Program-made: the position numbers and the translations under genes
Shown here: one piece after another, positions 44,226 through 53,063 of the stretch
Layout of the letters: every line of letters starts with the position of its first letter
How positions within the stretch are numbered: position 1 is the stretch's first letter
Source: Flavobacteriaceae bacterium UBA5544
Lineage (GTDB): Bacteria > Bacteroidota > Bacteroidia > Flavobacteriales > Flavobacteriaceae
Length of the DNA: 62,600 bases
Reading direction: 5' to 3'
Assembly (NCBI GenBank): GCA_002426755.1
Contig: DINI01000001.1
Coordinates: 1-62,600 of the forward strand
Notes under the pieces: generated by a model
Databases searched by the model: none
Seen by the model: the letters and a program-made list of their open reading frames with translations, nothing else
What the model was told of the DNA's origin: nothing

Positions 44226-45590
44226 ATGCGAAACATTTTAATCATTGGTGCTGGCAAATCAACATCTTACCTTATAAAATATCTACTTGATAAATCCGAA
44301 TCTGAAGAGCTACATATTATTGTCGGCGATATCAGTATTCCCAATGTAAGGAAATTGATCGGAAATCATCCCAATGCTCAAGCGATCATGCTCGATGTTT
44401 TCAACAAACAGTCCAGACAAGCTGCCATCCAAAATGCAGACATCGTCATCTCCATGCTGCCTGCCCGCTACCATATTGAAGTCGCAAAAGACTGTGTTAC
44501 TTATGGAAAAAATATGGTGACTGCCTCTTATGTAAGCCCAGAAATGGAAGATTTGGATAAAGCTGCAAAAGCCAAGGGTTTGGTTTTTATGAATGAAATT
44601 GGTGTGGACCCAGGCATTGACCACATGAGCGCCATGAAAATTATAGATGATATTCGTGCCAAAGGTGGAAAGATGATTTTGTTTGAATCCTTTTGCGGGG
44701 GACTGGTAGCACCGGAAAGTGATGATAATCTTTGGAATTATAAGTTTACTTGGAATCCTCGCAATGTCGTGGTTGCAGGTCAAGGAGGCGCTGCAAAATT
44801 CCTTCAGGAAGGTACCTATAAATATATTCCTTACAACCGCCTGTTTCGCAGAACCGAGTTTTTGGAAGTGGAGGGTTATGGGAAGTTTGAGGTGTATGCC
44901 AATAGAGATTCATTAAAATACCAATCGGTTTATGGATTGGATAATGTAAAAACTTTGTATAGAGGCACCATGCGCCGTGTTGGGTTTAGTAGAGCTTGGA
45001 ATATGTTTGTACAATTGGGAATGACCGATGACAGCTATACCATTGATGATAGCGAAAACATGAGTTATCGAGATTTTGTCAATGCTTTTTTACCGTATAG
45101 CCATACCGATTCCGTTGAATTGAAATTTAGATATCAGCTAAAAATAGAACAGGACGATTTGATTTGGGATAAACTTTTGGAACTGGACATTTTCAATCCA
45201 AATAAAATGGTCGGACTTCAAAAAGCGACACCTGCAGAAATTCTACAAAAAATCTTGATGGACAGTTGGACCCTAGAAGAAGAAGACAAAGATATGCTGG
45301 TGATGTATCACAAATTTGGATACGAATTAAATGGAGAAAAGCATCAGATAGATTCCACAATGGTGACCATTGGAGAAGACCAAACCTATACGGCCATGGC
45401 AAAAACGGTCGGATTGCCAGTTGCCATTGCTGCTTTGGCTATTTTAAATGGTAAAATAAAAACACCTGGTGTTCAAATTCCAATCACCAAAGAAGTTTAT
45501 CATCCTATTTTAAAAGAATTGGAAGCCTATGACATTCGATTTAAAGAATTTGAAGTGCCATACTTGGGATATAACCCTTTGAATGTATAG
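44226..45590 (+). CDS. Saccharopine dehydrogenase (glutamate-forming type)
   Basis: 454 residues. A Rossmann loop near the start (IIGAGKSTSYLIKYLLD), DIVISMLPARYHIEVAKDC, GVDPGIDHM and FCGGLVAPESDDNLWNYKFTW match the LYS9-like saccharopine reductase family, together with the long C-terminal domain. It cleaves saccharopine to glutamate and aminoadipate semialdehyde, or runs the reverse reaction. An Lrp-type gene follows after 21 bases. With glutaryl-CoA dehydrogenase at 21743 a catabolic role for lysine is likely; the lysine-ketoglutarate reductase partner is not in the window. Confidence 0.9.
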   Translation: MRNILIIGAGKSTSYLIKYLLDKSESEELHIIVGDISIPNVRKLIGNHPNAQAIMLDVFNKQSRQAAIQNADIVISMLPARYHIEVAKDCVTYGKNMVTASYVSPEMEDLDKAAKAKGLVFMNEIGVDPGIDHMSAMKIIDDIRAKGGKMILFESFCGGLVAPESDDNLWNYKFTWNPRNVVVAGQGGAAKFLQEGTYKYIPYNRLFRRTEFLEVEGYGKFEVYANRDSLKYQSVYGLDNVKTLYRGTMRRVGFSRAWNMFVQLGMTDDSYTIDDSENMSYRDFVNAFLPYSHTDSVELKFRYQLKIEQDDLIWDKLLELDIFNPNKMVGLQKATPAEILQKILMDSWTLEEEDKDMLVMYHKFGYELNGEKHQIDSTMVTIGEDQTYTAMAKTVGLPVAIAALAILNGKIKTPGVQIPITKEVYHPILKELEAYDIRFKEFEVPYLGYNPLNV

Positions 45591-45611
45591 ACAAAGCTCG
45601 AAATTGAAACC

Positions 45612-46082
45612 ATGAAAGTAGTCAATCAAAATATCGAAATCGATGGCATAGATAAGGAAATTCTGCGTGCCCTGATGGAAGATGCACGAACGCCCGTATT
45701 GGAAATTGCTCGAAAGGTTGGGATTTCTGGCGCTGCCATCCATCAGCGATTGCGAAAACTTGAAAAATCTGGCTTGATTTCTGGTTCTAAATTTGTCATT
45801 AACCCAAAAGTGTTGGGGTATACCACCATGGCGTTTGTGGGAATTTATTTGGATAAAGCCGTCAGCAATCCTGAAGCAGTGAAACAACTTCAAAAAATCC
45901 CAGAAGTTCTAGAATGCCATTATACAACTGGCAACTGGAGCATTCTCATCAAAATTCTGTGTAAAGACAATGAGCATTTAATGTACTTGTTGAATAAAGA
46001 AATACAATCCATTCCAGGTGTTTCAAGAACGGAAACCTTTATTTCGTTGGCACAGCAAATTGACAGACAGATTAAAGTATAA
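45612..46082 (+). CDS. Lrp/AsnC-family transcriptional regulator
   Basis: 156 residues. The N-terminal winged helix (KEILRALMEDARTPVLEIARKVGISGAAIHQR) is followed by the RAM/AsnC ligand domain (TMAFVGIYLDKA through PGVSRTETFISL). Such proteins form octamers and respond to amino acids. Its place 21 bases after saccharopine dehydrogenase, in the same transcript, suggests that it senses lysine or a related amino acid and controls that gene, possibly itself. This is inferred from context. Confidence 0.94.
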   Translation: MKVVNQNIEIDGIDKEILRALMEDARTPVLEIARKVGISGAAIHQRLRKLEKSGLISGSKFVINPKVLGYTTMAFVGIYLDKAVSNPEAVKQLQKIPEVLECHYTTGNWSILIKILCKDNEHLMYLLNKEIQSIPGVSRTETFISLAQQIDRQIKV

Positions 46083-46084
46083 AA

Positions 46085-46120
46085 AAAGAGCTTCTACATT
46101 TAGAAGCTCTTTTTTTTATT
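46085..46120. terminator. Bidirectional terminator after the Lrp-type gene
   Basis: AAAGAGCTTCTA and TAGAAGCTCTTT form a 12-base perfect stem with a CATT loop, flanked by A and T runs. It separates the Lrp-type gene from the convergent Bax-inhibitor gene. Confidence 0.9.
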
Positions 46121-46132
46121 ATAAATCTATGT

Positions 46133-46858
46133 TTAGTCTCTTGACAGAAAAATGCTCAACACATACCAAAACAACAACATCAAAGACGCAAATAAGCCTA
46201 ACGCAGCCGGAATATAATCATCACTGGTATATTTATTTACTAAATTGGATGTTTGATATAGAATAGAGCCTCCCGCCAACAAACACATCGCAACAGAAAA
46301 CCATAATCCCAAATTAAAACCAAACAGCATTCCTGCAATTATCAATCCGATGGCGATGAAAAAGCCGATGGTCAAACCTGTTTTTAGAAATGAAAAATCT
46401 TTTTTGGTCAAAAATACCACTGCAGACAATCCTGTGAACAAAGCCAATGTTACAATAGAGGCTTGATACAGTATTTCAGGACCTGAATCCGTGTAAACTG
46501 CCGCAATAAAAATCAACGGCACAAAAATAAAAGCTTCGGCCAAAATGTACAATCCATAAGCGAGGTATTGTTTATTCTTGTCAGGTGTTTTCAAAGCCAT
46601 TCGTTCGGCATAGGTTGTAATCAACATAAATCCGCCAAGCATCAACAACCATTTAACACCTTGTGTCATTGAAAGGGCAAACGTTACTATGGCTTCACTT
46701 TGCAACAATAAATATTCAAAAATGATAAAGACCAAAACACCAATGGCAACATGTGCATAAGTTTTTTTATAAAATGCCACGCGCTCCATATCAGTTGCTG
46801 TGTTCAATAATGCCTTGCTTTCAAAATGGTTAAAAGGACTTTCTGTAGGATTTTCCAT
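46133..46858 (-). CDS. Bax inhibitor-1/YccA-family membrane protein
   Basis: 241 residues with seven predicted membrane helices. A soluble N-terminus of about 30 residues leads into YKKTYAHVAIGVLVFIIFE. The pattern of short loops and the final ILYQTSNLVNKY and LLFWYVLSIF segments match the BI-1/YccA family of inner-membrane proteins, some of which are pH-dependent calcium leak channels. The two aspartates of the calcium-leak site are not obvious by eye. It is downstream of the zinc metallopeptidase gene and separated from it by a terminator. Confidence 0.9.
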   Translation of the reverse strand: MENPTESPFNHFESKALLNTATDMERVAFYKKTYAHVAIGVLVFIIFEYLLLQSEAIVTFALSMTQGVKWLLMLGGFMLITTYAERMALKTPDKNKQYLAYGLYILAEAFIFVPLIFIAAVYTDSGPEILYQASIVTLALFTGLSAVVFLTKKDFSFLKTGLTIGFFIAIGLIIAGMLFGFNLGLWFSVAMCLLAGGSILYQTSNLVNKYTSDDYIPAALGLFASLMLLFWYVLSIFLSRD

Positions 46859-46898
46859 ATTAAGTAAATTTTAGTTAGATGCTAAAAATAGCAAAAAA

Positions 46899-46937
46899 AA
46901 GAAACCGAATAACGACTTTTCTGTCAAAATTCGGTTT
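46899..46937 (-). terminator. Terminator of the zinc metallopeptidase gene
   Basis: AAACCGAAT (46902-46910) pairs with ATTCGGTTT (46929-46937). On the minus strand the stem is followed by CTTTTTTTT. It follows the gene ending at 46953. Confidence 0.8.
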
Positions 46938-46952
46938 GTGGTTATAAAACGT

Positions 46953-47657
46953 TTATCGCCTGCTTCCAAATACTTGAAGTGCCCAATACAAAAGCGATGC
47001 CAATGCACCAATGGCCGCAACCAAATAGGTTCTCGCCGCCCATTTTAAAGCATCTTCCGAGCCTTTATACTCTTCAGGTGTGACAATGTTTTTTGCTTTC
47101 AACCAAGCTAATGCTCGATTGCTTGCATCATATTCTACAGGAAGTGTTATAAAACTGAACAAGGTGGCCAATCCCATAAACACAAGACCTGCAATTGCAA
47201 TATAAAATCCGAAACCTGCTCCAGCGGCGGCACCAAGAATCAATCCTCCAATCACAAGCCATTGCGACATATTGGAGGTCACACTTACAACAGGAACCAA
47301 AGCCGAACGCATTTGCAAGGCTTGATACGCTTGTGCATGTTGCACGGCGTGTCCACATTCGTGCGCAGCCACAGCTGCCGCAGCGGCATTTCGTTGATGA
47401 TAAACAGGTTCGCTTAAGTTCACCGTTTTATTTTTTGGATTGTAGTGATCGGTCAATTGCCCAGCGACTGAGATCACCTCAACATCACGAATTCCATTAT
47501 CGGCGAGCATTTTTTCGGCAATTTCCTTTCCGCTCATACCATTGCGAAGTTGTACTTTGGAGTATTTAGCAAACTTTTGCTTTAATTGATTACTTACCAA
47601 CCAGCTTACCAAAGCAATGGCGCCAATCAATATATAATAACCTAACATTCCATTCAT
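46953..47657 (-). CDS. Membrane zinc metallopeptidase (YugP-like)
   Basis: 234 residues. It has an N-terminal membrane helix (GYYILIGAIALVSWLVSN), the zinc motif HECGH at residues 99-103 inside AAAAVAAHECGHAVQH, and two to three helices in the C-terminal half. This is the YugP/neutral zinc metallopeptidase (Zn_peptidase_2) family, with the active site facing the cytoplasm or the membrane interface. The substrate is unknown. Confidence 0.92.
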   Translation of the reverse strand: MNGMLGYYILIGAIALVSWLVSNQLKQKFAKYSKVQLRNGMSGKEIAEKMLADNGIRDVEVISVAGQLTDHYNPKNKTVNLSEPVYHQRNAAAAAVAAHECGHAVQHAQAYQALQMRSALVPVVSVTSNMSQWLVIGGLILGAAAGAGFGFYIAIAGLVFMGLATLFSFITLPVEYDASNRALAWLKAKNIVTPEEYKGSEDALKWAARTYLVAAIGALASLLYWALQVFGSRR

Positions 47658-47739
47658 GTTCTTTAAATTAAATTGTTTTCAATAAAGATAGCAAAAAGTA
47701 AGCCAATTTGTCGGTAGGAAATTTTGTCATAGTGGAGAT

Positions 47740-48115
47740 GTCATTGCGCGCTAATCGCATCAATAGGTAAGTCAATCCAACAGCTCCACGGAAGTCACCA
47801 TAAATCTGTCACCTTCCAGATGCCCCGTTACTTCAGCCTTTCTAATGGCCTCGCAAAATCCTGTGTTTTTATCATGAGCATCACCAAAATCATCAATATC
47901 GGCGCCATCCACAAAATAGGCTTTGCCATCCATACGTATTGCCAAATCGCATCCATCCTGTGAAGTCAACCCAAATTGACATTGACCACATGACATTTCA
48001 ACTGTCTGTTTTTCTTCGGTTTTACAAGAGATGCTTAAAATAAGAGCAAAAATTAATACGATGTTTTTCATAATTAATGATTTGGTCAAAAGTTTGCTTC
48101 GTGCCTCGCAATGAC
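47740..48115. repeat. Inverted GTCATTGCG arms flanking the small lipoprotein gene
   Basis: GTCATTGCG at 47740-47748 and its exact complement CGCAATGAC at 48107-48115 lie on either side of the 101-codon gene at 47772-48071. The right-hand copy extends to GCTTCGTGCCTCGCAATGAC. They look like halves of a dispersed intergenic repeat. Confidence 0.4.
47772..48071 (-). CDS. Small Cys-rich lipoprotein (DUF6370-like)
   Basis: 99 residues from the ATG at 48071. A lipoprotein signal (LIFALILSISC) is followed by KTEEKQTVEM. The mature domain has conserved-looking Cys in CGQCQFGL, DGCDLAI and GFCEAIRKAEV, with DGKAYFVDGADIDDFGDAH between them, resembling DUF6370 from memory. CxxC plus further Cys and acidic/His residues suggest metal binding or disulfides. 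A periplasmic or outer-membrane lipoprotein of unknown role. Confidence 0.7.
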   Translation of the reverse strand: MKNIVLIFALILSISCKTEEKQTVEMSCGQCQFGLTSQDGCDLAIRMDGKAYFVDGADIDDFGDAHDKNTGFCEAIRKAEVTGHLEGDRFMVTSVELLD

Positions 48116-48116
48116 C

Positions 48117-51100
48117 TTAACCAACAATATTTACAATCTTTCCAGGCACAATGATGACTTTTTTAGGTTCGCGACCTTGCAGTTGTGCAATCGTTTTTTC
48201 GTGAGCCATAACTGCTTTTTCGATATCGTCCTTACTCAAATCTAACGGCAGCTCCATCGTAAACTTCATTTTTCCGTTAAAGGAAATTGGATATTCTTTA
48301 CTGCTTTCTACCAAATGACGTTCATCAAATTTTGGGAAAGGCGCTGTTGAAATCGATTCGTTATGACCCAATTTATTCCACAATTCTTCAGCAATGTGCG
48401 GCGCATAAGGTGACAGGAGAATCAATAAAGGTTCTAGAATCTCTCTGCTTGTACATTTTTGGGCTGTCAACTCATTACACGCAATCATAAAAGTAGAAAC
48501 AGACGTATTGAAAGAGAAATTCTCGATGTCTTCTTCTACTTTTTTGATGGTTTTATGTAATGTCTTTAAGTTGTCTGCTGTTGGTTTTGCATCGTTGACA
48601 TTTAAACCGTTGTCGCCAACATACAACTTCCATAATTTTTTAAGGAAGCCATGAACGCCAGTAATACCTGCCGTATTCCAAGGTTTGGCTTGCTCTAACG
48701 GACCGAGGAACATTTCGTAGAGGCGTAAACTATCTGCTCCGTATTGTTCGCAAATCGCATCGGGATTGACGACGTTGTATTTGGATTTGGACATTTTTTC
48801 GACTTCGCGAGAAACTAGAAATGTACCATCTTCTTCATTAATAAACTCTGCATAATTAAAGTCACTTCTCCATTTTCTAAAATCATCCATTAAAAGCTCA
48901 TTTGTATATTTTACGTTTGAACCTTCACCTATTGTTCTTAACAAAGAAATATCAACATGAATTGGCCTTACGTATAAGGCATCCACTTGACAATTATCAA
49001 TATTATCAACATATTTCTGTGACAATTCATACGGTTCGTCCAAAATTTCTCCTCTTAATGACTCACGTATTTTTAGAGTTAATGAATTTTGAATTTTTTC
49101 ATTAATAATAAATTTATACCCATTATTGTCATGAATTTCGGGAGCATTTTCGATGTAATTATTGCTTATAAACAAAAAATTATCATATATAGGTAGCGAA
49201 ATGGTTTTACCCATTTTCATATCAGAACTTTTATAATTTATTAAAGGTTCTAAAATATATGCAAAAGCACTAGTCCCCAAAATCATCCCTTGGTTAATCA
49301 GCTTTTTTGCAAATTCATCCACTGGCACCAAACCTTTGTCGAACATAAATTTTTGCCAAAAACGCGCATAGAGCAAATGGCCTGTAGCATGCTCGCTTCC
49401 GCCAATGTATAAATCGACTTGTTTCCAATAATTGACCGCTTCTTGTGAGAAGATTTCTTGGTCATTATGTGGGTCCATGTAGCGGTTGAAATATTGCGAA
49501 CTTCCTGCCCAACCTGGCATCGTATTAAGCTCAAGTGGAAAGATTGTTTTGTTATCTATCAACTCATTACTCACTACTCTATTCTCCCTTCTATCCCAGG
49601 CCCAAACGGTCGCATTGCCCAAAGGCGGTTCGCCTGTTTCGGTTGGGAGGTATTTTTCCACTTCTGGCAACGTGATTGGCAAATGCTTGGTATCTATCAT
49701 TTGTGGCATGCCGTTGACGTAATATACAGGGAACGGTTCGCCCCAATAACGCTGTCTACTAAAGACGGCATCACGCAAGCGGTAATTTGTTTTGCCTTCG
49801 CCTTGACCTAATTTTTCAAGTTCCGTAATGGCTTTTTTGGTGGCTTCCTTATAATTCAAACCATTCAGAAAATCGGAATTGGCAATGATGACATTGTCCT
49901 TTGAGGCATAGGCTTCTTCAGAAATATCAACACCTTCAAATATATTCGGAATCGGAATATTAAAATGTTTCGCAAAATCAAAATCGCGTTGGTCACCGCA
50001 AGGGACTGACATCACAGCGCCAGTTCCGTAGCCAGCCAAGACGTAGTCGCCAATCCACACTGGAATTAGTTCTTTCGTAAATGGATGTTCGGCATACGCA
50101 CCAGTGAATGCTCCTGTGATGGTTTTGACATCTGCCATTCGGTCGCGTTCGCTGCGTTTTGCGGTGGCTTCGATGTAGGCTTCGACTTCTGCTTTTTGTT
50201 CGGGAGTTGTGATTGTAGAAACCAACTCATGTTCGGGAGCCAAGGTCATAAAACTAACACCGAAAATAGTATCAGGTCTTGTAGTAAACACATCAATAAC
50301 CTCATCGTGATTATTCACTTTAAAAGTAACCGATGAACCAACCGATTTTCCAATCCAGTTACGTTGACTTTCCTTTAAAGAATCGGTCCAATCGATAGTA
50401 TCCAAACCTTGAAGCAATCGTTCTGCATAGGCAGAAATTCGCATGCTCCATTGGGTCATTTTTTTGCGAATCACAGGATGGCCGCCACGTTCGGAGACAC
50501 CATTGACGATTTCGTCATTAGCCAGGACTGTTCCTAAAGCCGGACACCAGTTGACTTCGGTTTCTGCCAAATAGGTCAATCTGTATTTTAAAAGGATTTC
50601 TTGTTGTTTTTCTGATGAAAACCCATTCCATTCTGACGCTGTAAAAGTTTCAATATTTTCATCACAGGCAGCATCGACATTGGCGTTTCCTTCGGAAGCA
50701 AAGGTTGACTTTAATGTTTCAATCGATTCTGCTTTATTCGTTTTGTTGTTGTACCAAGATTCGAACAATTGGATAAAAATCCACTGTGTCCATTTGTAAT
50801 AACCTGGGTCAGAGGTTCGCACTTCTCGGCTCCAATCAAACGAAAAACCGATTTGGTCCAATTGACGACGATAGGTTTTGATATTTTCCTCGGTGGTCAA
50901 CGCTGGATGCTGACCGGTTTGAATCGCATACTGTTCCGCAGGCAATCCAAAACTATCATACCCTTGCGGATGCAACACATTAAAGCCTTTATGACGTTTG
51001 TAGCGTGCATAAATATCACTCGCGATATACCCCAATGGATGCCCAACATGCAAGCCTGCGCCACTTGGGTAAGGAAACATGTCCAAAACGTAGTATTTTG

Positions 51101-51191
51101 GTTTGTCGCTATGGTTGGAAGCTTTAAAGGTTTGGTGTTCTGCCCAGTATTTTTGCCATTTGGCTTCTATCTCGTTAAAATGGTAGTTCAT
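48117..51191 (-). CDS. leuS: Leucyl-tRNA synthetase with enlarged insert
   Basis: 1024 residues from the ATG at 51191 (MNYHFNEIEAKWQKYW). A longer frame to 51284 is encoded by an intergenic repeat and is rejected. The class-I signatures are HVGHPLGY and KMSKS (EVEKMSKSKYN). The editing domain has the threonine-rich TTRPDTIFG and GTGAVMSVP motifs. About 90 residues between LINQGMILGTSAFAYIL and VRPIHVDISL (about 48985-49260) exceed what I expect for this clade, and their codons are markedly AT-rich compared with the rest. The enzyme charges tRNA-Leu. Confidence 0.96.
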   Translation of the reverse strand: MNYHFNEIEAKWQKYWAEHQTFKASNHSDKPKYYVLDMFPYPSGAGLHVGHPLGYIASDIYARYKRHKGFNVLHPQGYDSFGLPAEQYAIQTGQHPALTTEENIKTYRRQLDQIGFSFDWSREVRTSDPGYYKWTQWIFIQLFESWYNNKTNKAESIETLKSTFASEGNANVDAACDENIETFTASEWNGFSSEKQQEILLKYRLTYLAETEVNWCPALGTVLANDEIVNGVSERGGHPVIRKKMTQWSMRISAYAERLLQGLDTIDWTDSLKESQRNWIGKSVGSSVTFKVNNHDEVIDVFTTRPDTIFGVSFMTLAPEHELVSTITTPEQKAEVEAYIEATAKRSERDRMADVKTITGAFTGAYAEHPFTKELIPVWIGDYVLAGYGTGAVMSVPCGDQRDFDFAKHFNIPIPNIFEGVDISEEAYASKDNVIIANSDFLNGLNYKEATKKAITELEKLGQGEGKTNYRLRDAVFSRQRYWGEPFPVYYVNGMPQMIDTKHLPITLPEVEKYLPTETGEPPLGNATVWAWDRRENRVVSNELIDNKTIFPLELNTMPGWAGSSQYFNRYMDPHNDQEIFSQEAVNYWKQVDLYIGGSEHATGHLLYARFWQKFMFDKGLVPVDEFAKKLINQGMILGTSAFAYILEPLINYKSSDMKMGKTISLPIYDNFLFISNNYIENAPEIHDNNGYKFIINEKIQNSLTLKIRESLRGEILDEPYELSQKYVDNIDNCQVDALYVRPIHVDISLLRTIGEGSNVKYTNELLMDDFRKWRSDFNYAEFINEEDGTFLVSREVEKMSKSKYNVVNPDAICEQYGADSLRLYEMFLGPLEQAKPWNTAGITGVHGFLKKLWKLYVGDNGLNVNDAKPTADNLKTLHKTIKKVEEDIENFSFNTSVSTFMIACNELTAQKCTSREILEPLLILLSPYAPHIAEELWNKLGHNESISTAPFPKFDERHLVESSKEYPISFNGKMKFTMELPLDLSKDDIEKAVMAHEKTIAQLQGREPKKVIIVPGKIVNIVG

Positions 51192-51211
51192 AATAAAATT
51201 TCTCTTGTAGA

Positions 51212-51268
51212 GACGCAAAGGCACAGAGCTGACGGAAAGAAAAACTTTGTGGCTTTGCGACTTTGCGC
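51212..51268. repeat. Imperfect inverted repeat with 8-base period before leuS
   Basis: GACGCAAAGGCACAGAG (51212-51228) is complementary to CTTTGTGGCTTTGCGAC (51245-51261) at 14 of 17 positions. CAAAG/CAGAG and CTTTG recur every 8 bases (CTTTGTGG, CTTTGCGA, CTTTGCGC). It lies 20 bases upstream of the leuS ATG. Confidence 0.7.
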
Positions 51269-51380
51269 GCCTATTAATCCGCAAATTTAAACTTATTATA
51301 ACAATGTTGAAAGTTTAAACGTTGTAAACCTTAACAGAACAGAATTGTTTTATATTTTTACAGCATCAACTAATTTTTCT

Positions 51381-52259
51381 ATGAGTTCATCGTTTGACAG
51401 ATATCAAAAACGCAAGTTAATTTCCTCTTATTTTTCAGTCGTTATCAGCATCGCTTTGGTTCTTTTCCTTCTGGGATGCCTTGGTTTGTTGGTGTTGAAT
51501 GCCAAAAAGATTGCCGACCATTTCAAGGAACAGGTGGTGATGACCATTTATCTGAACGATTCAGCAAAAGAAGTGGAAGTCAATCAACTTGAGAAAAGTT
51601 TGGCCATGGCTGAATACACAAAAAGCACGCATTACGTGTCCAAAGAGGAAGCTGCCGAATCGATGAAAGCGGAAACTGGTGAAGACTTTATGGATTTTGT
51701 GGGTTACAATCCATTACAAAATTCTATTGATGTGCATTTAAAAGCTGATTTTGTCACCACTGAAACATTGGAAGGCATTACTGAAGAGTTGACTGGTAAA
51801 AAATTCATTGAAGAAATTCGTTATGACAATGATTTGGTGGAATTGATGAACGACAATGTGAAGAAAATCACTTTTTGGGTATTAATTATCAGTGCAATTT
51901 TTACGCTAATAGCGGTGTTATTGATTAACAGCTCCATTCGATTGGCGGTGTACTCAAAACGATTCATTATCAAAACCATGCAAATGGTTGGCGCCACCAA
52001 ATCATTTATCAGACGACCATTTATATTCAAAAGTGTACAATTAGGAATTGTGGGTGCTGTAGTAGCATTAATCGGAATGGCAATCGTTTTATATTATCTC
52101 AACCAAACCTTTCCTGAACTGGAACTTCTCAAAAGCCCTGTTTTGCTAGTAGGTCTATTCGTGGGTGTGTTCTTGTTGGGCATTTTCATCACTTGGATAA
52201 GTACATTTATCGCAACGCAACGTTTCTTGAATTTAAAAACAGATGCCTTGTACTATTGA
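51381..52259 (+). CDS. ftsX: Cell-division permease FtsX
   Basis: 292 residues from the ATG at 51381 (MSSSFDRYQKRKLISSYFSV); the 12 codons upstream are not family-like. It has one N-terminal membrane helix, a periplasmic domain of about 120 residues, and three C-terminal helices (LIISAIFTLIAVLLINSSIR onward), with the AVYSKRFIIKTMQMVGATKSFIRRPF loop typical of FtsX. With FtsE it forms an ABC-type complex that activates cell-wall hydrolases at the division site. No ftsE is adjacent, which is usual in Bacteroidota. Confidence 0.93.
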   Translation: MSSSFDRYQKRKLISSYFSVVISIALVLFLLGCLGLLVLNAKKIADHFKEQVVMTIYLNDSAKEVEVNQLEKSLAMAEYTKSTHYVSKEEAAESMKAETGEDFMDFVGYNPLQNSIDVHLKADFVTTETLEGITEELTGKKFIEEIRYDNDLVELMNDNVKKITFWVLIISAIFTLIAVLLINSSIRLAVYSKRFIIKTMQMVGATKSFIRRPFIFKSVQLGIVGAVVALIGMAIVLYYLNQTFPELELLKSPVLLVGLFVGVFLLGIFITWISTFIATQRFLNLKTDALYY

Positions 52260-52318
52260 TTGGAGTTTTGACGCAACCTTTTAAAGGAATTTGCATCTAC
52301 ATATAAAACTCTTTTCAT

Positions 52319-52720
52319 ATGAAATCACTACAATTTATGACTGCAATCCTGCTATTTGTAGTATTTACAAACTGCAGTAACGATGATGACAACAACACGC
52401 AACCCACTACTATTGCGACTTGGAACCTTACCCGTGTCACTGGTGGTATTGCTGGTGTTGACCAAACTATTACGCCCGGGCTCATCAAATGGACATTCAA
52501 TACTGAAACGAGTACGCTTATTGTGGTAAATAACAATACGGATGACGACATCTTTGACTTTTACGATTCGGGAACATATTCCTATTCGATTGAGAACAAT
52601 GGCACGGATGAAATTTTAAGTATTAATGGTACCTCATTTGGTGCCGTGGTAGGAAGTTTAAATGAATTGACAATTGATGAGCAAATTGATGACGGTTTTG
52701 TGCTGACTTTTACAAGATGA
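52319..52720 (+). CDS. Lipoprotein, small beta-barrel type
   Basis: 133 residues. A lipoprotein signal ends VVFTNC, followed by SNDDDNNTQP. The mature part reads like a small lipocalin-type domain (ATWNLTRVTGG, IKWTFNTETSTLIVVNNN, SGTYSYSIENNGTDEILSING), a pattern common in flavobacterial lipoproteins. It lies between ftsX and the DUF3098 gene and is probably an insertion into that otherwise conserved order. Function unknown. Confidence 0.72.
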   Translation: MKSLQFMTAILLFVVFTNCSNDDDNNTQPTTIATWNLTRVTGGIAGVDQTITPGLIKWTFNTETSTLIVVNNNTDDDIFDFYDSGTYSYSIENNGTDEILSINGTSFGAVVGSLNELTIDEQIDDGFVLTFTR

Positions 52721-52808
52721 TGCCCACAATGGTTTAAATTTAGAGTCTGTTAACGTAAAAGTTTTAAATAAAACTGTTACTTTGCAACGTCATTTTTAAA
52801 ACAAAACC

Positions 52809-53063
52809 ATGGGAGAACAAAAACGTAAAGAAGAGGCAAAAAACGATTTTATCTTCGGAAAGAAAAATTACAAGTTCATGCTTATTGGATTTGCCTTTAT
52901 CGCCTTGGGATTTATCCTGATGGCTGGTGGTGGAAGTGATGACCCTAATGTGTTTGACGAATCCATTTTCAGTTGGAGACGTATCCGTTTGGCACCTACA
53001 TTAATTTTAATTGGTTTTGGGATTGAAGTATTCGCTATTCTTTTAAATCCGAATAAAGACTGA
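52809..53063 (+). CDS. DUF3098 membrane protein
   Basis: 84 residues with two membrane helices (KFMLIGFAFIALGFILMAGG and LAPTLILIGFGIEVFAILL) joined by a short loop with DPNVFDESIFSWRR. This is DUF3098, a Bacteroidota family found between ftsX and uppP. TTACTTTG at about 52777 may be its -7 box. The stop overlaps the uppP start by one base (TGATGG). Confidence 0.92.
   Translation: MGEQKRKEEAKNDFIFGKKNYKFMLIGFAFIALGFILMAGGGSDDPNVFDESIFSWRRIRLAPTLILIGFGIEVFAILLNPNKD

Noticed and set aside
51192..51284. 31-residue N-terminal extension of LeuS
   Set aside because: The extension is encoded by the 8-base-period inverted repeat and is basic and low-complexity; the ATG at 51191 gives the normal family start.
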